DNA of 13,035 bases from an uncultured Lacibacter sp. (GTDB lineage: Bacteria; Bacteroidota; Bacteroidia; Chitinophagales; Chitinophagaceae): positions 1-13,035 of the forward strand of contig NZ_CAMLGT010000090.1 in assembly GCF_946479605.1 (NCBI RefSeq), read 5' to 3'. The position numbers and the translations under genes are program-made. Every line of letters starts with the position of its first letter. Position 1 is the stretch's first letter. Below, in pieces: positions 1-7,467 of the stretch. Under the pieces are notes generated by a model that saw only the letters and a program-made list of their open reading frames with translations, was not told the DNA's origin and ran no database searches.

Positions 1-1386
1 GTAATGGGTTGGGTGCGTACGTTTCGCAATAACCAGTTCATTGCGTTGAACGATGGCAGCACCAACAACAACCTGCAGGTGGTACTTGAGCTGGGTAAGT
101 TTGATGATGAAACTCTGAAACGTATTACCACATCTGCTTCTGTAAAAGTAACCGGCTTGTTAGTTGCGTCTTTAGGTAAAGGTCAAAAGATGGACTTGCA
201 AGCTAAGAGCATCGAAATTCTTGGTGATAGTGATGCCGAGAAATATCCTATTCAATTAAAGAATAAACCCACTCTTGAATACTTGCGTGAAATTGCACAT
301 TTACGTTTCCGCACAAATACATTTGGATCGGTCTTCCGTTTGCGTCATGCATTGGCATTTGCAGTGCATAAGTTCTACAATGAAAAAGGCTTTATCTATC
401 TCCATACACCTATTGTTACAGCAAGTGATGCAGAAGGTGCAGGAGAAATGTTTCGTGTAACTACTTTGCCTTTTGATAACCCCCCACGTAACGAAGATGG
501 TACTGTCAACTTCAAAGAAGATTTCTTTGGCCGTTCTTCCAACCTAACTGTTAGTGGTCAGTTGGAAGGTGAGCTTGGTGCAACAGCATTTGGTGAGATC
601 TATACCTTCGGTCCAACCTTCCGTGCTGAAAATTCAAACACAGCACGTCACCTTGCTGAGTTCTGGATGATTGAACCTGAAATGGCATTCTGTGATCTGG
701 AAGACAACATGAATCTTGCGGAGGAGTTTATTAAATACCTCATTCGTTATGTAATGGAAAACAACAGGGAGGACCTGGAGTTTCTTGCACAGCGTTTGGC
801 TGATGAAGAAAAGCAATTACCACAAGACAAACGCAGTGAAATGGGACTGATCGAGAAACTGGAGTTTGTGCTGAACAACGATTTTGAACGGATCACTTAC
901 ACGCAGGCGATCGATATTTTAGTACAATCACCTGCGTATAAAAAGAAGAAGTTTCAATACGAAGTAAAATGGGGTATTGATATGCAGAGTGAGCATGAGC
1001 GTTACCTGGTGGAAAAGCATTTCAAAAAACCAGTGATCGTTACAAATTATCCTGCAGCGATCAAAGCATTTTATATGCGGCAGGATGATGGTTGTGAACC
1101 CGGAAAAGAAACGGTTGCGGCAATGGATATTCTAGCACCCGGTATTGGTGAAATAGTCGGGGGTTCACAGCGTGAAGAACGGATAGATAAACTTATGAAG
1201 CGGATGGAAGAAATGCATGTACCTTCTGATGAATTATGGTGGTACCTTGATACCCGCCGTTTTGGAACAGTACCACATGCGGGCTTTGGATTGGGTTTTG
1301 AACGGATGGTACAGTTTGTAACCGGCATGGGTAATATCCGTGATGTAATTGCCTTTCCCCGCACACCAAAGAACTGCGAGTTTTAA
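1..1386 (+). CDS. asnS: Asparagine--tRNA ligase (AsnRS), 5' end off window
   Basis: This class II aminoacyl-tRNA synthetase charges tRNA-Asn with asparagine in the cytoplasm. Counting from the Met at base 4, the visible 460 residues begin inside the N-terminal OB-fold anticodon-binding domain (about 1-75, with GWVRTFRN and the NLQVVLE strand). The catalytic core follows: [19 protein letters not shown] at 134-152, motif 2 with FRAE at 206-209, [15 protein letters not shown] at 215-229, and motif 3 GFGLGFER at 427-434. The C-terminus [12 protein letters not shown] is typical. The frame is open through base 1 (GTA, Val) and family members have roughly 20 more N-terminal residues, so the Met at 4 is internal and the gene is truncated by the window edge. 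The SDAEGAGE and WMIEPEMAF motifs favour AsnRS over AspRS. The stop at 1384 lies 52 bp before the next gene. Confidence 0.95.
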   Translation, partial: VMGWVRTFRNNQFIALNDGSTNNNLQVVLELGKFDDETLKRITTSASVKVTGLLVASLGKGQKMDLQAKSIEILGDSDAEKYPIQLKNKPTLEYLREIAHLRFRTNTFGSVFRLRHALAFAVHKFYNEKGFIYLHTPIVTASDAEGAGEMFRVTTLPFDNPPRNEDGTVNFKEDFFGRSSNLTVSGQLEGELGATAFGEIYTFGPTFRAENSNTARHLAEFWMIEPEMAFCDLEDNMNLAEEFIKYLIRYVMENNREDLEFLAQRLADEEKQLPQDKRSEMGLIEKLEFVLNNDFERITYTQAIDILVQSPAYKKKKFQYEVKWGIDMQSEHERYLVEKHFKKPVIVTNYPAAIKAFYMRQDDGCEPGKETVAAMDILAPGIGEIVGGSQREERIDKLMKRMEEMHVPSDELWWYLDTRRFGTVPHAGFGLGFERMVQFVTGMGNIRDVIAFPRTPKNCEF

Positions 1387-1399
1387 GCAACATACAGCA

Positions 1400-1458
1400 A
1401 ACAAAAGCGTTTTAGTATCTTTAGACAAAATCTGAACCATGCAAAAAACGCTTTTGTT
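1400..1458. repeat. 14-bp inverted repeat flanking a gene start
   Basis: The arms AACAAAAGCGTTTT (1400-1413) and AAAACGCTTTTGTT (1445-1458) are perfect reverse complements separated by 31 bases. The right arm lies inside the first codons of the lipoprotein gene, and the spacer holds the start codon at 1439 and a promoter-like box. A transcript reading through from asnS could fold this and mask the start. A transcript starting inside the spacer could not. The role is inferred; the repeat is seen directly. Confidence 0.6.
1416..1423 (+). promoter_or_regulatory. Possible -7 box of the lipoprotein gene
   Basis: TATCTTTA matches seven of eight positions of the Bacteroidota -7 consensus TAnnTTTG and lies 15 bases upstream of the ATG at 1439. 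I found no convincing -33 TTTG element at the expected distance, so this is tentative. Confidence 0.3.
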
Positions 1459-2104
1459 CTGCACCATTCTGTTTATTGTGCTCACAGCGGGAAACTGTAA
1501 AAAACCTTCTTCTCCCGGTCAAACTGATACAACAAGTTATCAGCCAACCACTGTCGGTAGTGAATGGAATTACACAACAACCGGAACAACAGCTTCAGGT
1601 CCCGTTAATACTTCTTATAAACTAACTGCTACATCAAAAGATTCATCAGCAAATGGAAAAACATTTCGTGTGTTTACTAATTCTGCTGGTGCTAATGAGT
1701 ATTATGTAAAAGTTGGAAATGAATATTCCCGCATTTCTTCATTAGCATCAGTGACAAACTCAGTAGAACTTTTGTATTTAAAAGATAACCTGACGGCTGG
1801 CGGTAGTTGGAGCGAGACAAAAAATATTCTTGTTACCGGAGCTCCTGCTGCTGTAGATGTGAGTATCAATTACAGTATTGTTGGAAGTAAATTTGATACT
1901 TCGTTTGGCGGGAATGATTTTAAAGAAGTGATAAGGATTAAAGTTACTCCGTCAGTCCCTCTTCTCACATTTCAGGAAAATAATATTACATATCTCTTCG
2001 CAAAGAACGTTGGGATGATTGCAAACAAAGTAAGACTAAAATCAACCATGCTGGGAATGGATGTTAATACTGAAACAAAGTTGGGGGTTTATACAATCAA
2101 GTAG
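1439..2104 (+). CDS. Small uncharacterised lipoprotein
   Basis: This encodes 221 residues of unknown function. The N-terminus is a short hydrophobic signal (about residues 3-18) ending LTAGNC, with Cys20 followed by KKPSS. It looks like a type II signal peptide with the CKK start common in Bacteroidota lipoproteins, although Asn just before the Cys is unusual for a lipobox. A Ser/Thr/Gly-rich linker follows, then QPTTVGSEWNYTTTG, a phrase shared by many small Bacteroidota lipoproteins of beta-rich fold, and alternating strand-like segments to the end. No catalytic motif is visible. It follows asnS by 52 bp on the same strand and ends 3 bp from the stop of the convergent DUF3089 gene. It probably sits on the periplasmic face of a membrane. 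I do not recognise a named family. Confidence 0.75.
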   Translation: MQKTLLFCTILFIVLTAGNCKKPSSPGQTDTTSYQPTTVGSEWNYTTTGTTASGPVNTSYKLTATSKDSSANGKTFRVFTNSAGANEYYVKVGNEYSRISSLASVTNSVELLYLKDNLTAGGSWSETKNILVTGAPAAVDVSINYSIVGSKFDTSFGGNDFKEVIRIKVTPSVPLLTFQENNITYLFAKNVGMIANKVRLKSTMLGMDVNTETKLGVYTIK

Positions 2105-2107
2105 TCT

Positions 2108-3178
2108 TCACTGATTGCTGGAAGATTCGCTTTGACGAGCGTAATAAGCAGCAACACGGATTTTCACATTCTCTCTTACCGAACGGTAAAACAAATTATA
2201 ATCACCCACGTGGTAATTTTTTGTTTTAATCAGAAATCCAAAAGGGAATCTGGGTCTGTTTGTCCAGATCACATGATTAGCAATACGTGCACCATTCGCA
2301 TACTTATACTGCTTGTTAAAATTATACAAAACCGATCCTTGGTTTTGTTTTCTTGATATGGCACTGTCACTCGTTGTCCAGCTTAAGGGATTCACCACGG
2401 CAACAGGAGTTGTTTCTTTTTTTACATAGTCTTCCACATAACCATCCCTGAATGTTCGCCAGGAAACAAAGCAATTAGTTTGCCCGGCAGAATCACAAAC
2501 GGGTATAGTTACAAAATAGTTCTGCGGTATACCCATACCAATCAGGTAAGCAGCTACAAGTTGGTTTGCAAGTGCACTGTTTTCAAAAAAATCTTTCAGC
2601 AGCCGGGCTGCATGTACCGTACCCTGGCTATGACCGGCAAGCAGAATAGGACGGCCATTATTGTAATGTTGTAAATAGTATTGAAATGCCGTTTTTACAT
2701 CTTGATAAGCAAAGGAAAGTGCTTCATTGTTTTTTGCTGTATCTGTTGAAAAGAACGAAAATAGATGTGCTTGTCTGTACCTTGGAGCAAAAACCCGGCA
2801 ACTGCCGTTGAAGATACTTGCCTGGTAAAGAATGGAACTGTAATCTGTTTTAGCATTTAAACCGGCATCATTTATAGCCGCATTCCACACAATACCTTTT
2901 AAAGAAGGATCTGTCAGGGAGGTGGGATGCAGAAAGAACACATCAACAGTACTGTCTCTTTGTTCGTTCTTAAGAAAGGGTGGAATACTATCTGAAGGAT
3001 CTTTTTTGTATGGATGTGCAGCCCAGAATGTTAAATCAGAATAATCAGGAATACTATCGCCGGCAGTAAAGAAGTCTTTGTAAGTACGTGTTTGCGTTTT
3101 GTGCGAAGGAAAACACCCTACAAGCAGTGCCATAAAAATTAACGGCAGAATAAAAAAACCTTTCTTTGATTCAACCAA
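2108..3178 (-). CDS. DUF3089 alpha/beta-hydrolase-like lipoprotein
   Basis: This 356-residue predicted lipoprotein resembles the DUF3089 family, which has an alpha/beta-hydrolase fold and no assigned substrate. It has a signal segment with lipobox LLVGC (Cys22). The conserved FFLHPTS is at about 81-87, APRYRQA at 131-137, the nucleophile elbow AGHSQG at 181-186 (Ser184), and NYHVGDYNLFY at 321-331, where His323 is a plausible catalytic base. The start codon is TTG at 3178. No in-frame ATG exists before the TGA seven codons upstream, and the first internal Met (residue 16) would destroy the signal peptide. A -7-like box lies 19 bp upstream of the start. It is convergent with the small lipoprotein and divergent from the oxygenase. 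An esterase-like activity is inference from fold only. Confidence 0.8.
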   Translation of the reverse strand: MVESKKGFFILPLIFMALLVGCFPSHKTQTRTYKDFFTAGDSIPDYSDLTFWAAHPYKKDPSDSIPPFLKNEQRDSTVDVFFLHPTSLTDPSLKGIVWNAAINDAGLNAKTDYSSILYQASIFNGSCRVFAPRYRQAHLFSFFSTDTAKNNEALSFAYQDVKTAFQYYLQHYNNGRPILLAGHSQGTVHAARLLKDFFENSALANQLVAAYLIGMGIPQNYFVTIPVCDSAGQTNCFVSWRTFRDGYVEDYVKKETTPVAVVNPLSWTTSDSAISRKQNQGSVLYNFNKQYKYANGARIANHVIWTNRPRFPFGFLIKTKNYHVGDYNLFYRSVRENVKIRVAAYYARQSESSSNQ

Positions 3179-3197
3179 TTTTGTAATTTTTGCAACT

Positions 3198-3205
3198 CAA
3201 ACCTA
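3198..3205 (-). promoter_or_regulatory. -7 box of the DUF3089 gene
   Basis: Read on the minus strand this is TAGGTTTG, a full match to the Bacteroidota TAnnTTTG box. It lies in the 66-bp divergent spacer and would give a leader of roughly a dozen bases before the TTG start at 3178. No clear -33 element was found. Confidence 0.4.
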
Positions 3206-3244
3206 ATTGAAAACAGCCATACTTAATGAACTAAACTATTTATT

Positions 3245-4189
3245 ATGACAATTCCGGTAGTTGATCTTGCAGAGTTTAGCAGTGCAGATCCCGCAAGAAA
3301 GCAAAAATTTGTAAACGAATTAGGGAGGGCATACGAAGAAGTTGGCTTTGTAGCAGTAAAAAATCATGGCGTGCCCGATGACCTTATTGCCGATCTATAT
3401 AAATATGTGCAGCAATTCTTTTCATTACCCCTGGAAAAGAAAAGGGAGTATGAAATACCTGAACTGGCAGGACAACGTGGCTATACTTCTTTTGGTAAAG
3501 AACATGCGAAAGGAAGTGATGCGCCGGATCTGAAAGAATTTTTTCAATACGGGCAGAAAGCTGAAGGGGAAGAGTTTGTTCCGGAAGAGTATCCCGATAA
3601 TGTAAAGGTAGACGAGATCGCTGCGTTCAATCCCACTTTTGATAAAGCATATCGTTCATTTGAAGAGAGCGGAAAGAAGCTGCTGCAGGCAATTGCATTG
3701 TATCTTGGGCTCGATGAATTTTATTTCGACAATTGGGTACGGAATGGAAACTCCATTCTGCGTGCAATCCATTACCCACCGATAACCAATGAACCAAAAA
3801 GCGCTATCCGTGCCGAACAGCATGAAGACATAAACCTGATTACTTTATTGGTTGGTGCTTCAGCTGATGGTTTGCAAATTCTTACCAAGCAGAATGAATG
3901 GGTTGGTGTTACTTCTTTACCCGAACAGATAGTTGTAAATGTTGGCGATATGTTGCAGAGGTTGACGAATAACAAGCTAAGGTCAACCACTCATCGTGTG
4001 GTGAATCCGCCAAAAGAGCTGTGGCATACTTCACGGTTTTCAATTCCTTTTTTTCTACACCCGAAAGGCAATATGTCACTGGCCTGTCTTGAAAGTTGTA
4101 TTGATGATAGTAATCCAAAACATTATCCGGATGCAACAGCTGGAGAATACCTTGATGAACGTTTGCGGGAAATTGGTTTAAAAAAATAA
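3245..4189 (+). CDS. Isopenicillin N synthase-family 2OG-Fe(II) oxygenase
   Basis: This is a 314-residue non-heme iron dioxygenase. The N-terminal DIOX_N part (about 1-120) starts IPVVDLAEF and contains EVGFVAVKNHGVPDDL. The C-terminal jelly-roll holds the iron ligands His193 and Asp195 (EQHEDINLITLL) and His250 (TTHRVVNPP), and the 2-oxoglutarate-binding Arg264/Ser266 pair (RFSIPFF). All key residues are present, so it should be active. Length is normal for the family. The ATG at 3245 immediately precedes the conserved first strand. The family includes plant hormone oxidases, isopenicillin N synthase and many bacterial enzymes of unknown substrate; nothing here fixes the substrate. The downstream chrA reading frame is in phase with this gene, separated by its TAA stop at 4187, so the two are probably co-transcribed. 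Confidence 0.88.
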   Translation: MTIPVVDLAEFSSADPARKQKFVNELGRAYEEVGFVAVKNHGVPDDLIADLYKYVQQFFSLPLEKKREYEIPELAGQRGYTSFGKEHAKGSDAPDLKEFFQYGQKAEGEEFVPEEYPDNVKVDEIAAFNPTFDKAYRSFEESGKKLLQAIALYLGLDEFYFDNWVRNGNSILRAIHYPPITNEPKSAIRAEQHEDINLITLLVGASADGLQILTKQNEWVGVTSLPEQIVVNVGDMLQRLTNNKLRSTTHRVVNPPKELWHTSRFSIPFFLHPKGNMSLACLESCIDDSNPKHYPDATAGEYLDERLREIGLKK

Positions 4190-4207
4190 TCAACAAAACT
4201 TACTGAT

Positions 4208-5425
4208 CTGAAATTTATCCGTCACATTCCTTTTTTAAAAGCAGTACTTATTTATACACTCACTGCTTTTGGTGGCCCACAGGGACATATTGGAATGTTG
4301 ATGAAAATTTTTGTAAAGAAGAGGCGTGATCTTACGGAGCAGGAGTTGACGGAAATTATTTCATTTTGTCAACTCCTTCCAGGAGCAAGTTCTACACAAA
4401 CCATCACGCTGATCGGCTATAAACGTGGTGGACTTCCACTCGCATTGGTCACATTAGTTGTATGGGTGTTCCCCGCATGTTTCATTATGGGAGCACTTTC
4501 TTTTTTTGTGCACTACCTCGACAGGAAAGCACTGCATACCGACATCTTCAAGTTTCTTCAGCCAATGGCCGTTGGCTTCCTGATATATGCCACATGGAAT
4601 ACCTACAAGATAGCAGTGACAAATACAATTACACGGGTGATCATGATAGTTGCTGCTGTTGCCGTTTATGCGTTTATTAAAACCCCATGGGTGTTTCCAA
4701 TTATTTTGGTTGCTGCGGGTATAGTAACAAACTTTAATAAAAAGCGTATTCCGCAAAAAGAAATTCCAAGAAAAAAAATAAAATGGACCAATATCTGGAT
4801 GTTCGTATTTGTTTTTGCTGTGGCAGGTTTTTTAAGTGAAACGGCAAGAAAACAGGAATGGGAGTATAGGAGAGCGTTCAATTTGTTTGAGAACTTTTAT
4901 CGCTTTGGCAGTCTGGTCTTTGGAGGAGGACAAGTACTTGTTCCCATGATGTATGAACAGTTTGTTATTCGGGAAAAAACACAATACATGACAGGCGAGG
5001 AATTGTTGACGGGTGCAGGATTTGTTCAGGGAATCCCGGGACCGGTTTTTTCAATGGCTTCTTATGCTGGTGGAATGGCAATGCGGGATCAGGGAACAGA
5101 GGGACAGGTGCTGGGAGGTATTATTGGGGCAACCGCAATTTTTCTTCCCAGTTTGTTATTGGTGTTATTCTTCTACCCAATATGGAATAATCTGAAAAAA
5201 TATGCGGTCGTCTATCGCTCTCTCGAGGGGATCAATGCTGCAACTGTTGGATTAATGGCAGCCTCTGCATTTTATGTGGCAAGAGATATTTCTATTCTGG
5301 AGATGAATGCGGTTAGCTATTTAAACCTCCTTGTTATTTTTTCAACAACTATCATCTTGTCAACTACAAAAATACCTCCGCCCATTATTGCACTTGTCTG
5401 CTTATTGCTGGGTTGGGTTTTTTGA
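4208..5425 (+). CDS. chrA: ChrA-family chromate transporter, two-domain form
   Basis: This is an inner-membrane transporter of the CHR family, classically a chromate/sulfate exporter; its substrate here is unproven. Both homologous halves are present. The N-half has [11 protein letters not shown] (about 4262-4294) and [20 protein letters not shown]. The C-half has [20 protein letters not shown] and [21 protein letters not shown]. There are many hydrophobic segments. The first in-frame ATG is at 4295, but starting there would delete transmembrane segment 1 and the signature FGGPQ. The frame is open back to the oxygenase stop at 4187, and the family-like text [13 protein letters not shown] begins near 4211. 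No ATG, GTG or TTG occurs in frame between, so I place the start at CTG 4208, with ATC 4217 or ATT 4226 as alternatives; a conservative annotation would begin at 4295. The 3' end overlaps convergent nadD by 24 bp. Confidence 0.85.
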   Translation: MKFIRHIPFLKAVLIYTLTAFGGPQGHIGMLMKIFVKKRRDLTEQELTEIISFCQLLPGASSTQTITLIGYKRGGLPLALVTLVVWVFPACFIMGALSFFVHYLDRKALHTDIFKFLQPMAVGFLIYATWNTYKIAVTNTITRVIMIVAAVAVYAFIKTPWVFPIILVAAGIVTNFNKKRIPQKEIPRKKIKWTNIWMFVFVFAVAGFLSETARKQEWEYRRAFNLFENFYRFGSLVFGGGQVLVPMMYEQFVIREKTQYMTGEELLTGAGFVQGIPGPVFSMASYAGGMAMRDQGTEGQVLGGIIGATAIFLPSLLLVLFFYPIWNNLKKYAVVYRSLEGINAATVGLMAASAFYVARDISILEMNAVSYLNLLVIFSTTIILSTTKIPPPIIALVCLLLGWVF

Positions 5426-5995
5426 TTTGTAATAACCCGACAGTTCTATTTCATTACACACAACATCGGGAACAAGAAAGCGTATGGATTTTGAATGGGA
5501 AACTAACTCACGGATATGAGTAGCCGAAATCTCCAATAGTGGTGCATTCAATACATGAAGCTCTTTGATGGAGGATTTATTTGTTACGGCAAACCCAGGT
5601 CTTGTATAAACATAAATTGGAAAACGGTCCATGATCTGGTCACCGTTTTTCCATTTATCAAGATTTTGTAAACTGTCACTGCCCATGATCACAGCAAATG
5701 AATCATGCGGATATTTTTCTTCAAGATAAGCAAGCGTGTTAATGGTGTAAGATGGTTTGGGTAGCCTGAATTCAATATCAACAGCTTTGAATGAAGTATA
5801 ATTTTGAATGGCAAGATTTACAAGATGTAGGCGGTCGTACTCATTCAGTAAAGTCTTCTGTTCTTTAAAGGGATTTTGAGGCGAAACGACAAACCATACC
5901 TGGGAAAGATCTGTCTCATTCAAAATATGCTGGGCAATGATCAAATGGCCATTGTGAACAGGGTTAAAGGACCCAAAGTACAACCCTATTTTCAT
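5402..5995 (-). CDS. nadD: Nicotinate-nucleotide adenylyltransferase
   Basis: NadD transfers AMP from ATP to nicotinate mononucleotide, making deamido-NAD in the cytoplasmic NAD pathway. The 197 residues carry the nucleotidyltransferase signature [10 protein letters not shown] at 8-17, the substrate-loop text SYTINTL at 82-88, [14 protein letters not shown] at 104-117, and the C-terminal ISATHIR at 156-162 that corresponds to the ISxTxIR ATP-binding motif. Length is normal. The ATG at 5995 puts [11 protein letters not shown] at the extreme N-terminus, as expected. It lies 21 bp downstream of feoA on the same strand and is probably co-transcribed with it. The last codons and stop overlap the end of chrA. 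Confidence 0.95.
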   Translation of the reverse strand: MKIGLYFGSFNPVHNGHLIIAQHILNETDLSQVWFVVSPQNPFKEQKTLLNEYDRLHLVNLAIQNYTSFKAVDIEFRLPKPSYTINTLAYLEEKYPHDSFAVIMGSDSLQNLDKWKNGDQIMDRFPIYVYTRPGFAVTNKSSIKELHVLNAPLLEISATHIRELVSHSKSIRFLVPDVVCNEIELSGYYKSKNPTQQ

Positions 5996-6016
5996 AAATA
6001 GTTGATATTCAACAGT

Positions 6017-6241
6017 TTAAGATGTTTTTACCAAAATACTCTCAGCTTCTTCAACCCGCAAACTTAATTGATAACCCGCCACTTTTATACTAATGGGATC
6101 TCCCAGCGGAGCCTGCATTTCAACGGTTACCTCTTCACCTGGTACACAACCCATTTCCATCAGCTTCAAAAAGATTTCATCATTTTCAAAGGAATGTATT
6201 ACTGCTTTTTGTCCCGGTTCTAATTCTGATAGTCTTTTCAT
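6017..6241 (-). CDS. feoA: FeoA-domain ferrous iron transport protein
   Basis: This is a 74-residue SH3-like protein of the FeoA family, a small cytoplasmic partner of the FeoB ferrous iron permease. It shows the whole domain: KRLSELEPGQKAVIHSF, the LKLMEMGCVPGEEVTVE core, DPISIKVAGYQLSLR, and the final EEAESILV strand. I chose the ATG at 6241. A TTG at 6253 would add four residues but lies inside the -7 box. No feoB is present in the window; the next gene in the transcription direction is nadD, 21 bp away. It could be a stand-alone FeoA or be separated from its permease. Function through FeoB is family knowledge, not shown here. Confidence 0.88.
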   Translation of the reverse strand: MKRLSELEPGQKAVIHSFENDEIFLKLMEMGCVPGEEVTVEMQAPLGDPISIKVAGYQLSLRVEEAESILVKTS

Positions 6242-6250
6242 GATCGTTTG

Positions 6251-6258
6251 CAAAAGTA
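6251..6258 (-). promoter_or_regulatory. -7 box of feoA-nadD
   Basis: On the minus strand this reads TACTTTTG, a full match to TAnnTTTG, with only 9 bases between it and the feoA ATG. The transcript would be near-leaderless. The facing gene ybeY has a weaker candidate GAATTTTG at 6284-6291 in the same 55-bp divergent spacer. Confidence 0.42.
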
Positions 6259-6296
6259 CCGCTTCCTTAACTGAAACTTTTCCGAATTTTGAGTTT

Positions 6297-6737
6297 ATGC
6301 AGACAGCGGTTGTTAATTTTTTTTATCAGGAAGTGCAATTCTCCTTTGCCAAGAGAAGACAGTTAAAAAAATTCCTGAATACCATTTTTCGGAAGGAGGG
6401 TCTTATACTTGCTGAATTGAATGTGATCTTCTGTACAGACGAAGCCCTCCTCGAGATCAACAGGAATTTTTTAAAACATGATTACTATACAGATATTATT
6501 ACGTTTCCACTCAGCCTGAAGTCTGAACCTATCGTCGCAGAATTATACATCAGTATTGACCGGGTAAAGGACAACGCTAAAACAGGTGCGGTTTCTTTCA
6601 AGCAAGAATTACACAGGGTGATCTTTCATGGGTGTTTGCATCTGGCTGGTTACGGCGACAAGTCTTCACAACAAATTAAGAAGATGCGTGAACGGGAGGA
6701 TCATTACTTGCGTTTATATGCAAAACAAACAGGATGA
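6297..6737 (+). CDS. ybeY: Endoribonuclease YbeY (rRNA maturation factor)
   Basis: YbeY is a metal-dependent single-strand endoribonuclease involved in 16S rRNA 3'-end maturation and 70S quality control. The 146 residues contain the family signature LKHDYYTDIITFPL (about 59-72), the AELYISIDRVKDNA stretch (81-94), and the metal site HGCLHLAGYGD at 111-121. His111 and His115 are present, but the third ligand position of the H-x3-H-x5-H motif is Asp121, which I recall as usual in Bacteroidota. The frame is open much further upstream (to about 6093), overlapping feoA on the other strand, but the homology starts at the ATG at 6297. The TGA stop overlaps the ATG of the CAP gene in an ATGA arrangement, which suggests translational coupling. 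Confidence 0.93.
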   Translation: MQTAVVNFFYQEVQFSFAKRRQLKKFLNTIFRKEGLILAELNVIFCTDEALLEINRNFLKHDYYTDIITFPLSLKSEPIVAELYISIDRVKDNAKTGAVSFKQELHRVIFHGCLHLAGYGDKSSQQIKKMREREDHYLRLYAKQTG

Positions 6738-7399
6738 TCAGAAAGATTCTTTCTCTTTCGCTCGGTCTTTTAATTGGATATAATGCAATAGGACAAGGTT
6801 CTATTGTTCTTCCCGATAGACCCTTTAATCATGTACATGTCAGGGATACTTCTATTTGGAACATACTTACCCGATCTTCAGGGTTTCAACAACTTGAGGC
6901 AGGGGAACAAGAGTTTTTCTATTGGGTAAACCTTCTTCGCAAGAATCCATCCTTTTTTGAGAGGGATGTTTTGCAGAACTTTCTTAAACAATTTCCGCAG
7001 GTAAATTCGGCAGACGCTAGATCATTAAGCAGGGATCTTAAGGCGGCAAAGTCCGGTCTTTCATTCCTTCCGCCCGATTTTGGGTTAGGGAAAATGGCAG
7101 CCCAACATGCAACTGATTTGAAGGGCAGGAATGGAGTTATTTCACATATATCCTCTTCGGGAAAGAACTTTGTTCAAAGGATAAAGGAGGCCGGTACATA
7201 TAAGTGCGGAGCTGAAAATGTATTTACCGGTACCAATTCGGCTCTTGAGGCGTTAATCCTTTTATTAATCGACCAAGGTGTTCCGGATAAAGGACATCGC
7301 AAAAACCTGCTTGATCCCTCTTTCAACAGTATGGGCGTTTCCTTCATAGAGATCAATCCAAAGAAAGTAGTTATAGTACAAGAGTTTGGATGCAAATAA
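6734..7399 (+). CDS. Secreted CAP-domain (SCP/PR1-like) protein
   Basis: This 221-residue exported protein has a signal peptide (about 1-20, basic IRK, hydrophobic core, cleavage near AIGQG). A linker follows, then a CAP domain from about 55 to 219: GEQEFFYWVNLLRKNP, KMAAQHATDLKGRNGVISHISSSG (His138), AGTYKCGAENVF (Glu161) and GHRKNLLDPSFNSMGVSF (His188). The His/Glu/His set matches the CAP cavity. Cys158 and Cys220 are the only two cysteines I see and may pair. Bacterial CAP proteins are extracytoplasmic and mostly of unknown biochemistry; a role in the envelope is inferred. The start ATG overlaps the ybeY stop, so it is probably translated from the ybeY message. The stop is followed immediately by a 21-bp inverted repeat. 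Confidence 0.85.
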   Translation: MIRKILSLSLGLLIGYNAIGQGSIVLPDRPFNHVHVRDTSIWNILTRSSGFQQLEAGEQEFFYWVNLLRKNPSFFERDVLQNFLKQFPQVNSADARSLSRDLKAAKSGLSFLPPDFGLGKMAAQHATDLKGRNGVISHISSSGKNFVQRIKEAGTYKCGAENVFTGTNSALEALILLLIDQGVPDKGHRKNLLDPSFNSMGVSFIEINPKKVVIVQEFGCK

Positions 7400-7444
7400 G
7401 TTTCACGGGGCACAGTTTCACCATGAAACTGTGCCCCGTGAAAC
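7400..7444. repeat. Perfect 21-bp inverted repeat with 3-base loop
   Basis: Arms at 7400-7420 and 7424-7444 are exact reverse complements around the loop CCA (7421-7423). The repeat starts directly after the CAP stop codon and ends 2 bases before a -7 box. The left half contains two direct copies of GTTTCAC (7400-7406, 7415-7421) around GGGGCACA. No T-run follows on either strand, so it is not a textbook intrinsic terminator, though such a stem could still stop transcription of ybeY-CAP. It could also be an operator or a copy of a dispersed palindromic element. Confidence 0.8.
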
Positions 7445-7446
7445 AC

Positions 7447-7454
7447 TATCTTTG
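7447..7454 (+). promoter_or_regulatory. -7 box of the HNH-like gene
   Basis: TATCTTTG is a full match to the Bacteroidota -7 consensus, 13 bases before the ATG at 7468. The position where a -33 element would lie is occupied by the right arm of the 21-bp inverted repeat. Confidence 0.5.
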
Positions 7455-7467
7455 TGAAAAAGATTCT

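Noticed and set aside
2094..2117. CAATCA/TGATTG dyad spanning the two convergent stop codons as a bidirectional terminator.
   Set aside because: The 6-bp stem is AT-rich with a 12-base loop and no T-runs, so it is too weak to call.
4180..4189. Programmed frameshift on the seven-A run at the end of the oxygenase gene, joining it to chrA.
   Set aside because: chrA is already in the same frame, so slipping would lead away from it; the -1 frame soon meets a stop.
3245..5425. A chromate-resistance operon of oxygenase plus ChrA as a new system.
   Set aside because: No chrB, reductase or regulator is present, and the oxygenase family has no link to chromate that I know. Adjacency alone is not enough.
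6093..6296. N-terminal extension of ybeY reading back across feoA.
   Set aside because: The extension runs antisense through a clear FeoA domain. YbeY homology begins at the ATG at 6297.
7400..7444. CRISPR repeat, because GTTTCAC and GTGAAAC resemble repeat ends.
   Set aside because: Only one copy exists, there is no spacer-repeat periodicity, and no cas gene is in the window.
7423..7467. Earlier start of the HNH-like gene at the ATG inside the palindrome.
   Set aside because: The -7 box at 7447-7454 lies downstream of that ATG, and the extra 15 residues merely translate the inverted repeat and promoter.
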